DNA of 63,812 nucleotides from Telmatospirillum sp. (lineage in GTDB: Bacteria; Pseudomonadota; Alphaproteobacteria; Rhodospirillales; Magnetospirillaceae), in NCBI GenBank assembly GCA_031291415.1, contig JARLJB010000238.1:1-63812 (forward strand). Reading direction: 5' to 3'. Of the stretch, positions 19,469-27,488 are shown one piece after another; within the stretch, counting starts at the first letter, position 1; every line of letters starts with the position of its first letter. A program made the position numbers and the translations under genes. The notes beneath the pieces are model-generated. The model saw only the letters and a program-made list of their open reading frames with translations. It was not told where the DNA came from and searched no databases.

Positions 19469-20218
19469 TCAGATCGGGCCAAAACTCTGCACCAGGCTGC
19501 CGGCGATCAGATACCAGCCATCGACCAACACGAAAAAAATCAGCTTGAAAGGCAAAGCGAACGTCGCCGGCGGAAGCATCATCATACCCATGCTCATCAG
19601 TACCGAGGCGACCAGCATGTCGATAATCAGAAACGGAAGATAGATAAGGAAACCGATCTCGAAAGCCCGCCGCAGTTCGCTGATCATGAAAGCGGGAATC
19701 AGAGCCTGCAACGGGGTGGCGTCGGCCGCGACCGTTGCAGGCGTGTGCGACAGATTGAGGAACAGCTGAAGATCCTGTTCGCGCACATGATGCATCATGA
19801 ACTGATGGACCGGCTTGACCGCTCGGTCAAAGGCCTGCATCTCATCGATCTTGTTGGCGAGAAGCGGCTGAATCCCCTGCTCATAGGACGCCTGCAACGT
19901 CGGCGTCATGACAAACCCGGTGAGAAACAACGCCAGACTGATCATCACCATGTTCGGGGGCGCCGACTGGGTCCCGAGCGCCTGGCGAAGGAATGACAAC
20001 ACGACGACGATCCGGGTAAATGACGTCACCATCACCAGGATGGACGGCGCCAGCGACAGTACCGTCATCAGGGTGATCAACTGGACCAGCCGCCCTGTCG
20101 TCGAGGCACCTTCGCCGAGATCGAGAGTGAACTGCTGCGCCGCCGCGGGATTAGCCACAACCAGTCCACCGATCGTGGCGGCAAGACCCATCAGAACGAA
20201 ACACAGACGGCGCTTCAC
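19469..20218 (-). CDS. fliP: Flagellar export gate protein FliP
   Basis: About 249 residues with a cleavable N-terminal signal sequence, as FliP family members have, then four membrane helices. Hallmarks are SPSILVMVTSF-like SLAPSILVMVTSFTRIVVVL, NMVMISLALFLTGFVM and DMLVASVLMSMGMMMLPP. The GTG at 20218 is preferred because it overlaps the fliO stop as GTGA; the open frame extends 19 codons further into fliO. FliP forms the core of the export channel with FliQ and FliR. Confidence 0.92.
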   Translation of the reverse strand: MKRRLCFVLMGLAATIGGLVVANPAAAQQFTLDLGEGASTTGRLVQLITLMTVLSLAPSILVMVTSFTRIVVVLSFLRQALGTQSAPPNMVMISLALFLTGFVMTPTLQASYEQGIQPLLANKIDEMQAFDRAVKPVHQFMMHHVREQDLQLFLNLSHTPATVAADATPLQALIPAFMISELRRAFEIGFLIYLPFLIIDMLVASVLMSMGMMMLPPATFALPFKLIFFVLVDGWYLIAGSLVQSFGPI

Positions 20219-20526
20219 TGGTCTTTTCCCTTTTCCTGTTCGGACGTTTCCTCGTCCGACGCGGTCACCGACCACCCCTTCTCGACGATGATATCCGACG
20301 CCCCGCCGATCAGCAGCAGATGTTCGACGTCGTCTTTGCGCACCAGGACAAGACGCCGCCGATTGTCGAGAGGCAAGACCTCAACGACGGCCAGCCGGCG
20401 CGACCGGCGTCCCAAGGGCATCACGCCGCCGACGCCGAATCGCCGGACCAGCCACGCCACCACGCCGATCATCGCCAATACGGTGACCAGCGCCAGCAGG
20501 CTGCGCAAATAAATGTCCCACTCCAT
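20215..20526 (-). CDS. fliO: Flagellar export assembly protein FliO
   Basis: A 103-residue protein with one N-terminal membrane helix (SLLALVTVLAMIGVVAWLVR) and a small cytoplasmic domain containing RLAVVEVLPLDNRRRLVLVR, the FliO family core. FliO helps assemble the FliP ring, and it is coupled to fliP by a GTGA overlap. Confidence 0.88.
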   Translation of the reverse strand: MEWDIYLRSLLALVTVLAMIGVVAWLVRRFGVGGVMPLGRRSRRLAVVEVLPLDNRRRLVLVRKDDVEHLLLIGGASDIIVEKGWSVTASDEETSEQEKGKDQ

Positions 20527-20543
20527 TCGCCCGTTGCTTTCCG

Positions 20544-20825
20544 TCAGTCCCCGTCCGGCGGGTCCGCCGGTCCGCCACAGGCGGCCAACCGGCTCTCAAG
20601 GTCACGGGTCAACTGGTCGAGTTTGTTGATCAACGCCTGCATATCGTCGATCAATTCCCGCCCGTCTTCCCGCGGCATTGCCTGAATTCCCTCGCAAACG
20701 GCGCGGACGCGCTCTTCGAGAGCCACCAAATCGACAAGCTTGCCCGAGGCGATCAGTCGACGCGCCGTCAAAGCCAGAGACGAAACCTTCGCCAATTCCT
20801 CACGCGCCATCACGGCATCGGTCAT
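20544..20825 (-). CDS. Small helical protein in the flagellar operon (FliT/FlgN-like pattern)
   Basis: A 93-residue, mostly helical protein without membrane segments. The layout, one long helix pair with VDLVALEERVRAVCEGI and MQALINKLDQLTRDLESRL, resembles small flagellar export chaperones such as FliT, but no definite family signature is visible. Its ATG overlaps the end of the FlhB-like gene as ATGA and it is followed by fliO after 17 bases, so it is surely part of the export operon. I infer a chaperone or export-apparatus role. Confidence 0.65.
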   Translation of the reverse strand: MTDAVMAREELAKVSSLALTARRLIASGKLVDLVALEERVRAVCEGIQAMPREDGRELIDDMQALINKLDQLTRDLESRLAACGGPADPPDGD

Positions 20826-21151
20826 TTCTTTTTGCCTTCCGTGAACAGCGGACCGGGATCGGCCTGCTGGTTGGCACGATAAACGTAGGCGAGAATTTCG
20901 GCGACCGCCATGAAAGCTTCCAACGGAATGATGCTGTCGACGTCGACAACCGACAAAAGTTCCGCGAGATCGGCATCCTGGCGAACCTTGACGCCTTTTT
21001 CGAACGCCCGGTCGAGAATTTCACGGGCCAGTTCGCCGCGCCCGGTGGCAACAACCTTCGGCGCGGCATCGCCACTTTCGGGCCGGTAGGAAAGGGCGAC
21101 AGCGATTTCTCGCTTAGTCCCCTTGGCATGTTTGGTGTGATCCGCCGCCAC
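20822..21151 (-). CDS. FlhB-like export switch protein (EscU/YscU/HrcU C-domain homologue)
   Basis: A 109-residue soluble protein that resembles only the cytoplasmic domain of FlhB, downstream of the cleavage point. ALSYRPESGDAAPKVVATGRG and IPLEAFMAVAEILAYVYRAN line up with ALKYD...APVLVAKGQN and [13 protein letters not shown] of the full FlhB in this window. It lacks the NPTH cleavage site and all membrane segments. Such FhlB or FlhX-like proteins are known to substitute for the FlhB C-terminal fragment in some bacteria. The gene starts with GTG and follows a CtrA-like box by 47 bases. Confidence 0.85.
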   Translation of the reverse strand: MAADHTKHAKGTKREIAVALSYRPESGDAAPKVVATGRGELAREILDRAFEKGVKVRQDADLAELLSVVDVDSIIPLEAFMAVAEILAYVYRANQQADPGPLFTEGKKK

Positions 21152-21197
21152 GGGCCAAGCCCCTCGGTGTTGACGCTACACGATGCTCCGAACGGCT

Positions 21198-21212
21198 TTA
21201 ACAAAGGCTTAA
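21198..21212. promoter_or_regulatory. CtrA-like box upstream of the fhlB-fliOP-flgBC-fliEQR-flhB-cckA operon
   Basis: TTAACAAAGGCTTAA is an exact match to the CtrA consensus TTAA-N7-TTAA. It lies 47 bases upstream of the first gene of the operon, with TGTAGC following at roughly -10 spacing on the minus strand. It is placed between the operon and the repeat copy that follows the upstream TPR gene. Confidence 0.65.
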
Positions 21213-21216
21213 GGAG

Positions 21217-21280
21217 CCCCTCAATCGCCGGGCGCCGGCATCCGCCGGCTTGGCTTCCTCGCTTATGCCTGCGCTGACGC
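21217..21280 (+). repeat. Dispersed GC-rich repeat, single copy
   Basis: Matches the outer part of the inverted copy at 8484-8638 over about 60 bases with only a few differences (CCTCAA[T/G]CGCCGGGCGCC and so on, through GCTTATGCCTGCGCTGACGC). It sits 12 bases beyond the stop codon of the exported TPR gene. Confidence 0.8.
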
Positions 21281-21291
21281 GCCGGGCGCTG

Positions 21292-24200
21292 TCAGTTGAT
21301 CGCCGACAGACCGTTCGACTGCACGCGTTTTTTGTAGTTGCCCATGAAGCTCTGGAAGCCTTGGGCTTCCTTGATCTTTCCGGCGATGGCAGGCATATCG
21401 GGCACATCCTTGTCGAGCGCACTGGTCAGCAGGTTGAAGCCGTCGTTATAGGGCGTCGCCGCCAGTGCGGGACCGTAACTGCGCCGCAAAGCCGCCAAGC
21501 CGCGCTCGTCGTTGCCAAGTACAAGACACGTCGCCCAGACAACCACCAATTTCGCCGAGGCGTCGTCGAGTGTGGTTCCGCGATCCGGCTTGGCAACCAT
21601 CGCCTCGAACGCCAGAGCGGCGTTGGCCCAATCCTGCTTTCGCCAATAGATCTCGGCCCGCAGCTGCATGGCCTCGGCGCTTGCGTCGCCGACCAGCAAC
21701 TGGATGCCTTCGGGGACTCTGTCAAGATCGGAAAGCGCGCGGGCCTTCAGATGCTTGCGCTGCCGCTGCAGTTCGTCGGGCAGTCCCGGCACCTCACTGC
21801 CCGTCAGGGCGTCCAAGGCGGCTTGCGGCTGAAAATTGAGCAAATCGAGAAGCGCCAGTTGCGCCCCGACCCGCCCCTTGTCCAGCCCCTGCAGGCGGAA
21901 GGCGACCTGATGCTTCAGCAGTTCGGCTGCGCGATCCAGGAGGTCGACGGCCGCCAGCCGATCGGCCAGTCGGCGAATCATCTCGTCGCCCTTCGCCCCG
22001 GTCGGAGTCAGATCCCGGAATTCGTCGTAAAGACCAATCGCCGAAACCGCCGACATGCTGTCGGCCGCCCCCTCGAGATAAAGCCGCGAGAATGTGTCGC
22101 TCATCATCTTGGATACTTCCGGCACCTTTCTATTGTCCGGATAGTTGGTCAACAGCGACCGCATCGAACGCAGGGCATCGGGATAGGCGCCGGCCTGGAC
22201 CTGCAATTCGGCCAACCGCTTCAACAGGCCGAATTCGAAATCCTCCTCCCGCCAGGCAAAACGCAGATGGTCCAACCGATTGGCGGCCTCGATCGGCGAT
22301 ATCCGCCCAAGCCGGAGCAGCAGTTCGGTGGCGGCAACCGCGGCCCTGGCCCGATATTCGCGGTTGTCCCCTTTCGTCGCGTGATCGTAATCATCGAGGG
22401 CCTTGTCGAACTGCCCGGCCATCTCGTTGAAGGCGCCATGCAAATAATCGAGCAGCACTTCCTCGCGCGGCGAGATGATTGAGCGGTCGAGGATGTCGAG
22501 AGATTTTTGCGTCGCGTCGTCGTCGGCCGCGGCAAGCGCCGCCTTGGCGGCATTGACTGCCAGAGGCCAGGCCAGCGGCTTCGGATAACCGCCGATCGTC
22601 GATACACCGCTGGCCAGGGCCTTGTCCCAATTGGCCGGAGAATCACCGGCCGCCGCGTGCGCCGCCGCCTGCCAAAGGCGACTTTCGGCGTCATCCTTGA
22701 CCAGGGGGCTGTCGAGATCGGCCAGAGCCAGGTCATAGCGTCCCATCAGGAACTGACAGGCGCCCCGCAACGCCCGGTAGGATCCGGTGTCGACCAGCGT
22801 CGGATCCTCTTCGGCCGCCAGGCGTAAGAAGCCAAGCGCCTCGGCGGCGAAACCGTTGGCGAAGAAGAATTGGGCGGCCTCCATATGCGCACCGCTCCGG
22901 CCGGCCGGTGGAATCAGAGAAAGGCCGGCCTCAAAGGTCCGCCGCTCCTCGGCAAAGGCATCAGGACCGCCCCGTTTCCAATTGCCTACGTCGAAAAATC
23001 CATCGCGGTCGGAATGCCTGGCCGCCGAAACTGAATGCCCGCCGGGAGTCGACAGCCGCAACCCGGCGCCGCTTGGCATGCCGATGGACACGGTGCCACG
23101 AGTCGAACGCACGTCGAGACCGTCGACATGCGGCAGCATCGCGATGCCCTGAACCGTCGGCAATAATTCCACGTCGGGCGTATCGCGTCCGGGGTAGACG
23201 CCGGCCCCAAGCGGAATGACGGGAACGACCAGCATACTGTCGCCCACTTCGGGATCGGCGACGCTGATCACATTGCCGGCATCGGCCACGGCAAGCGAGA
23301 TGCCGATACCATTGGGAAGCGATGCCGGCACCGTTACCGGGATCGGATCTTTCGGTTCGTCGGGCTGGCGCAGGAGGTCGATCACCCACAGCAGACCGTC
23401 GCGGCGCACGCTGGGAGTATAATCAGGCTGCACCAGAAGCCGCAGCACCGTCGCCTCGCGATTGGGCAGCTGCTGGATCGAAGACACCGCTTCTCCGCCC
23501 AAGCGACGCAACAGCTTGGTGTCGACGTCCTGCTTGCGATCGAAAATCAGCCAGAGATATCCGGCGCGACGAAACACCGCCGCGGCGACCGGTTTCTCCC
23601 AAGAGACACTGAGGCTGAACACCTTGTCGGCATCTCCAGCCGCCGGCATCGTCTTGACCGCCGGCCGGGCAGAAACCGCCGGCGGCGGTGGCTCGGGAGC
23701 TGCCGGTGGTGGTGGTGGTGGTGATGGCGGCGCTACTGCCGGTGGCGCCGGCTCCTTCGCTGGAGCCGTGGCTTTCGTCGTCCCGGAAGCAGCCGCCGGG
23801 GCCGGCGCCGTCAGGCTCTCGGACGGCAGGCGGGGCTTATCTTCCTGGGTAAGGGGCTTCAAGGACGGCAGCGTCACATCGCCTTCCGACGAAGCCGGCT
23901 TGCCGTTCGAGGCCGGTGGCGGGTCGCCGGCATCGCGCACCACGTCGAGCACGACCTTGGCTCCGGAAGAAAAATGCCGGAGCCGGGCGCCCACTGGCAC
24001 CGATAGAACGACGGTCGATGATTTTCCACCGCCGTCGGTTGACTGAATGGCGATATCGGACGGCAATGCTCCCTGCAGGCCCGCCAGATCGAAACGCGCC
24101 GGCCTGGAAAAACTGACCGTTGCATGCCCTCCCTGTTTTTCAACTTTATAGGGAACGGCCTGCGGCCAAGTGAAGACGACACGACTGTAACTGCCGTGGT

Positions 24201-24798
24201 CACCGGCACGAACCTCGACCTGCGATGGCTCACCGCTCGACGGGCGCGTGATCGTCCGACTGGCCGGAGGAGGAGGAGGCGCCGCCGGAACGGATTGTGG
24301 CAGCAGTGATACCGGTCCATCGGGAGGAGACTGTTCGGTCGCCGCAGCAACCGGGGCGGCAGCAGAGGTCCGGCCGCCGTCACCATCAGCGGTCGGTATA
24401 TCATCGGCCCTGTCGGCAAGGTCGATGACCACGGCGTTATTGTTGCCGACGAACGCCTTTACCTGGATCGGACGAACAAGCGGGAAACTGGCGGTCTGTC
24501 GGTCGGAGCTGACGGAAACACCGCGAAGATACTTCGCCAGTGGCCTAACCAAACCACGAAAATCGCCCTTGACGGGGCGATCGAAACGTACGACCAGCTC
24601 GCCGTTGACGACATCGGCCGAATATTGCACCGGCCTGTCCCAATCGAAGACGATACGTCCGTAGCCATCGTGCTGGGCGGCGCGTGGTGACGACGAGGCA
24701 GCCGGTGTCTGCGCCGAAGCCTCAAAATGGCCCCAGGCCAGCACGCAAAACAGCACCAACAGCGGCAGAACCCGCAAAAGACGCCGAAAAGCCGTCAC
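21292..24798 (-). CDS. Exported TPR protein with AMIN-like N-terminal domains
   Basis: A 1168-residue protein with a signal peptide (LLRVLPLLVLFCVLAWGHF, cleavage near ASAQ), so periplasmic or cell-surface. The N-terminal half has repeated beta-rich segments resembling AMIN domains (RIVFDWDRPVQYSADVVNGE, SRVVFTWPQAVPYKVEKQGG), separated by a Pro/Ala-rich linker at about 325-385. The C-terminal half (about 650-1150) is helical with TPR-like repeats (AAQFFFANGFAAEALGFLRL, ALDDYDHATKGDN). It starts with GTG overlapping the small upstream ORF as GTGA. Its position between cheZ and the export operon suggests a motility role, perhaps in envelope passage or placement of the flagellum. That role is inferred. 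Confidence 0.8.
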   Translation of the reverse strand: MTAFRRLLRVLPLLVLFCVLAWGHFEASAQTPAASSSPRAAQHDGYGRIVFDWDRPVQYSADVVNGELVVRFDRPVKGDFRGLVRPLAKYLRGVSVSSDRQTASFPLVRPIQVKAFVGNNNAVVIDLADRADDIPTADGDGGRTSAAAPVAAATEQSPPDGPVSLLPQSVPAAPPPPPASRTITRPSSGEPSQVEVRAGDHGSYSRVVFTWPQAVPYKVEKQGGHATVSFSRPARFDLAGLQGALPSDIAIQSTDGGGKSSTVVLSVPVGARLRHFSSGAKVVLDVVRDAGDPPPASNGKPASSEGDVTLPSLKPLTQEDKPRLPSESLTAPAPAAASGTTKATAPAKEPAPPAVAPPSPPPPPPAAPEPPPPAVSARPAVKTMPAAGDADKVFSLSVSWEKPVAAAVFRRAGYLWLIFDRKQDVDTKLLRRLGGEAVSSIQQLPNREATVLRLLVQPDYTPSVRRDGLLWVIDLLRQPDEPKDPIPVTVPASLPNGIGISLAVADAGNVISVADPEVGDSMLVVPVIPLGAGVYPGRDTPDVELLPTVQGIAMLPHVDGLDVRSTRGTVSIGMPSGAGLRLSTPGGHSVSAARHSDRDGFFDVGNWKRGGPDAFAEERRTFEAGLSLIPPAGRSGAHMEAAQFFFANGFAAEALGFLRLAAEEDPTLVDTGSYRALRGACQFLMGRYDLALADLDSPLVKDDAESRLWQAAAHAAAGDSPANWDKALASGVSTIGGYPKPLAWPLAVNAAKAALAAADDDATQKSLDILDRSIISPREEVLLDYLHGAFNEMAGQFDKALDDYDHATKGDNREYRARAAVAATELLLRLGRISPIEAANRLDHLRFAWREEDFEFGLLKRLAELQVQAGAYPDALRSMRSLLTNYPDNRKVPEVSKMMSDTFSRLYLEGAADSMSAVSAIGLYDEFRDLTPTGAKGDEMIRRLADRLAAVDLLDRAAELLKHQVAFRLQGLDKGRVGAQLALLDLLNFQPQAALDALTGSEVPGLPDELQRQRKHLKARALSDLDRVPEGIQLLVGDASAEAMQLRAEIYWRKQDWANAALAFEAMVAKPDRGTTLDDASAKLVVVWATCLVLGNDERGLAALRRSYGPALAATPYNDGFNLLTSALDKDVPDMPAIAGKIKEAQGFQSFMGNYKKRVQSNGLSAIN

Positions 24799-24962
24799 CC
24801 GGTGCCTCCAGCCTCAGCAACAGTGCCGAAGGGCCACCGGCTTTCGAACCCGATGATGTCTCGTTCCTCCTCGCCGGACAGAGAACCGCCGAACGCGGGG
24901 CAATCGGCAGGACTGGGTTCGCCGCCGGCCGAAACACGCGGCTTGCGGCCGAACTCGGTCAT
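24795..24962 (-). CDS. Small ORF (55 aa) between cheZ and the exported TPR gene
   Basis: The ATG lies four bases after the cheZ stop and the TGA overlaps the GTG of the next gene, so the frame exactly bridges the two. The peptide begins MTEFGRKPRVSAGGEP and contains an acidic patch (LSGEEERDIIGFESRW). No family is recognised. The exact fit in the operon argues that it is translated, at least for coupling. Confidence 0.55.
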   Translation of the reverse strand: MTEFGRKPRVSAGGEPSPADCPAFGGSLSGEEERDIIGFESRWPFGTVAEAGGTG

Positions 24963-24966
24963 CTCG

Positions 24967-25611
24967 TCACGAATTGTCGAATAAGGCGTCGATAGCAGCC
25001 TGGTCGTGGGCCTTCTCGGGAAGTTGCGGACCGTTTAGCAATTCTTCGTCGCTCAACGTCTGTGCCGACGTTTGCTCGGATGGCTTGTCGGTATCCTTGA
25101 CCTCCGGGCCGAAAGCCAGGACCAAAGCATCGATACGTTCTTCAATATGCTTGAGCGCCCGAACCACCTTCGTGATGCGCTGACCTGTGATGTCCTGGAA
25201 GTTACAGGCTTCGTAAATCAGGGTGATCTGCTCGGTCAGTCGCTGGCCAACCTCTGGCACAGTATCGTCCGTCAGAGATTCGAGCTTCTCGGCGGCATCG
25301 AGAATTGCGTTGGTGGCATTTTCAGTCGCCCCAACGATAGCGTCCAGCTCATCGGTCGCCGAAGCAATATATTGCTGCTGGATGTCCTGCGGACGAAGCG
25401 CCGCGATCTCCATCTTGGCGTTATGGATGTACGTGGCCAGAGCCTGCACTTCCGAATAAAGACGCAAGTCCCCAGCAGAAACGTCGCCGGACAGCGACAT
25501 CAGCAGAGAACGGACAACGTCCCCGACCTCCTCGACCTTGACCGTGTCGCCCATCTGCTTGCGCAACGCCTCAAGATGAAGGGCGAGGTCCCGATCAACG
25601 GTCGAAGACAT
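24967..25611 (-). CDS. cheZ: CheY-P phosphatase CheZ
   Basis: Accelerates CheY-P dephosphorylation to end the motor signal. The 214-residue helical protein has the catalytic segment YEACNFQDITGQRITKV, placing Asp140 and Gln144 where E. coli has Asp143 and Gln147. It ends IDALFDNS, like the CheY-binding C-terminal tail of CheZ. It follows cheY by 11 bases, matching its function. Confidence 0.92.
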   Translation of the reverse strand: MSSTVDRDLALHLEALRKQMGDTVKVEEVGDVVRSLLMSLSGDVSAGDLRLYSEVQALATYIHNAKMEIAALRPQDIQQQYIASATDELDAIVGATENATNAILDAAEKLESLTDDTVPEVGQRLTEQITLIYEACNFQDITGQRITKVVRALKHIEERIDALVLAFGPEVKDTDKPSEQTSAQTLSDEELLNGPQLPEKAHDQAAIDALFDNS

Positions 25612-25622
25612 CAGTCGTCTCC

Positions 25623-26009
25623 TCAGAACTCGCCGAGTACGCTGACCATCTTGGCCTGCAAAGTTTCGGCGTTGAAGGGTTTGACAATATAGTTGGAGAC
25701 GCCGGCTTCTTTCGCAGCAATGACGTTTTCTGATTTTGATTCGGCCGTAACCATGATGAAGGGAGTGTTCTTCAACTTGGCGTCGGAGCGAACCTCACGC
25801 AGAAGCTGCAAGCCGGTCATGGGCTCCATGTTCCAATCCGAGATCACCAAACCGTAGTTGCCGCCTCGCATCATCTGCAATGCCATCGACCCATCGGTCG
25901 CCTCGTCGATGTTAACGAAGCCTATCTGCCGCAGGAGATTGCGGATGATACGCAACATGGTTTTGTAATCGTCCACAATCAAAACATGCATGTTTTTGTC
26001 GACAGCCAT
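25623..26009 (-). CDS. cheY: Chemotaxis response regulator CheY
   Basis: A single-domain receiver of 128 residues. Asp58 in VISDWNMEP is the phosphorylation site, with DD at 13-14, Thr88 in MVTAES and Lys110 in YIVKPF. The NMEPMTGLQLL stretch and the adjacency to cheZ and fliM identify a flagellar motor CheY rather than another single receiver. GGAG occurs upstream of the ATG. Confidence 0.95.
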   Translation of the reverse strand: MAVDKNMHVLIVDDYKTMLRIIRNLLRQIGFVNIDEATDGSMALQMMRGGNYGLVISDWNMEPMTGLQLLREVRSDAKLKNTPFIMVTAESKSENVIAAKEAGVSNYIVKPFNAETLQAKMVSVLGEF

Positions 26010-26118
26010 CCGCCACTCCTTTTATGCCACTGATCAAATGCCATTCTCTACAACAGTGGTTTTGAGTCTAGTTAAAATACGGAAATCCAACCGGATCAAG
26101 TTTTTTCCAACCTGCCGG

Positions 26119-26970
26119 TCAGCCGCCACCCTGACCTTCCGCTTTTGTAGCACGACGCATGGCGATAGCATCAGTGAGCTGTTTCGCCGACGACGGTTCC
26201 ATCTGCTCCATGATCGGCGCCACTTTTTGTTCCTTCATGTGCGTGATCACGCCCAACAAGATCGGCATATCGAGCTTCTCAAATATCTTTGCCGCGTCTT
26301 TCGGTTTCATATTTTCGTATATCTTGACCAGGCTCTTCATTTTGCCGTCATCCTGGTCATCGACTTGCTTCAACATTCCCTCGACATTCGCCTGCAGGGT
26401 TTTCATCTCGGCAATTTTTTTGTCGATACGGCTTTCCGCCGCCTTGATCATGTTTTCCCGCAGATCGAGATCGCGTTGGCGCGCATCCAATGATTCGCGA
26501 CGCTCCGCCAACTTCTGCAGAACATCGATCTCGTTCTGAGTAAAGGTCGGAGGCTCGCCCTCCGACGCACCGGCCGACGGCACCGCGGCGGGCAAGGGGA
26601 CCGACGGAGGCGTCGTTCCTGCTGTCGTCGGGACCGTTGCCTGGCCGGCTGAAGCTGCCGTCGTCGCTGCCTGCGATCCGCTCGCCGCACCGGAATCGGT
26701 AGCCGCCGCAGTCGTGGCGGGTGTCGTTTGGCCCCGCTTGCGGCCACCGGGCGGCGGCGGCTGTTGTGCCTGCGTTTCGTTGAGCGACACGGCGGGGAAA
26801 TCCGCCGTCGTCAAACCACGCCATATGTCGTTGACGCGAACGGAAAGCATCAGCGCGGCAACGAAGATAGTCACCGGCAGCAACCGGATACCGGGCACAG
26901 TCCGGGGTTTGGCAATGTTAGGCTGACGAGCGGTGAAGGGGGTCGTGCCCCGCGCCGGTTTCTTGGCCAT
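26119..26970 (-). CDS. motE: MotE-family flagellar motor accessory protein
   Basis: A 283-residue protein with one N-terminal membrane helix (LLPVTIFVAALMLSV), then a low-complexity Thr/Ala/Pro linker. A long coiled coil follows (QNEIDVLQKLAERRESLDAR to about residue 215). It ends in an MgtE-N-like helical domain (YENMKPKDAAKIFEKLDMPI, HMKEQKVAPIMEQM). MotE is described in rhizobia as a periplasmic partner for assembly of the motor protein MotC. The start at 26970 is preferred because GGAGGAAA precedes it; six further upstream codons overlap the preceding gene. Confidence 0.82.
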   Translation of the reverse strand: MAKKPARGTTPFTARQPNIAKPRTVPGIRLLPVTIFVAALMLSVRVNDIWRGLTTADFPAVSLNETQAQQPPPPGGRKRGQTTPATTAAATDSGAASGSQAATTAASAGQATVPTTAGTTPPSVPLPAAVPSAGASEGEPPTFTQNEIDVLQKLAERRESLDARQRDLDLRENMIKAAESRIDKKIAEMKTLQANVEGMLKQVDDQDDGKMKSLVKIYENMKPKDAAKIFEKLDMPILLGVITHMKEQKVAPIMEQMEPSSAKQLTDAIAMRRATKAEGQGGG

Positions 26971-26984
26971 TGCTTTCCTCCCGC

Positions 26985-27488
26985 TCACCGCACGGCCTGT
27001 AAGGCGCGCAGCAAATCGCGTTCGGCTTCCGAACGATCGTCGTCCAGATCGTCGCCCCGGTCGGCCGTCAGCGGCGACATCGACACCGGCTGAGGCACGG
27101 CGGCGGGGACCGGCCGGACCATCGGCCCACGCGGCGCCTGTGGCGCCGGCGATGGCTTGGTCTCGGTGCGGGCCGTGCGCACGACGCCCTCGAGACGATT
27201 GGCCATGGCATCGGCCCGCTCGATCATGAAGGCCAAATCGTCACGGAGCGATTGAGCTTTTTCGACACGCTCGACAAGCGTCGAACTGGCCTCTTCCGAT
27301 ACTCTTTTCAGCTTCGGGATCCCCGCTTCCGCACGCGCCGTCGCCTCGTTGAAGGCGGCGACCAATTTGGCCAAATCATCGCGGTTTTTGCGAAGCTGGT
27401 TCAACTTTCCGTTGAGAATGGCGGCATAGACGATCGTCGCGGCCAGTAAAACGGCAATAATGAGATCAAGAACGAGCTTGTAGTCCAT
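26985..27488 (-). CDS. DUF6468-type membrane protein of flagellar loci
   Basis: A 167-residue protein with one N-terminal membrane helix (LVLDLIIAVLLAATIVYAAI). A helical region with RKNRDDLAKLVAAFNEATAR and FMIERADAMANRLE follows, then a Pro-rich tail. This pattern matches the DUF6468 family found beside fliM and motE in alphaproteobacteria; its function is not known to me. The ATG overlaps the fliM stop (TGATG) and the gene is followed closely by motE, so it is part of the motor operon. Confidence 0.78.
   Translation of the reverse strand: MDYKLVLDLIIAVLLAATIVYAAILNGKLNQLRKNRDDLAKLVAAFNEATARAEAGIPKLKRVSEEASSTLVERVEKAQSLRDDLAFMIERADAMANRLEGVVRTARTETKPSPAPQAPRGPMVRPVPAAVPQPVSMSPLTADRGDDLDDDRSEAERDLLRALQAVR

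Noticed and set aside
26055-26085. CtrA-like box upstream of cheY (TTGA-N6-TTAA)
   Set aside because: The spacer is one base short and one half differs, so the match is near chance.
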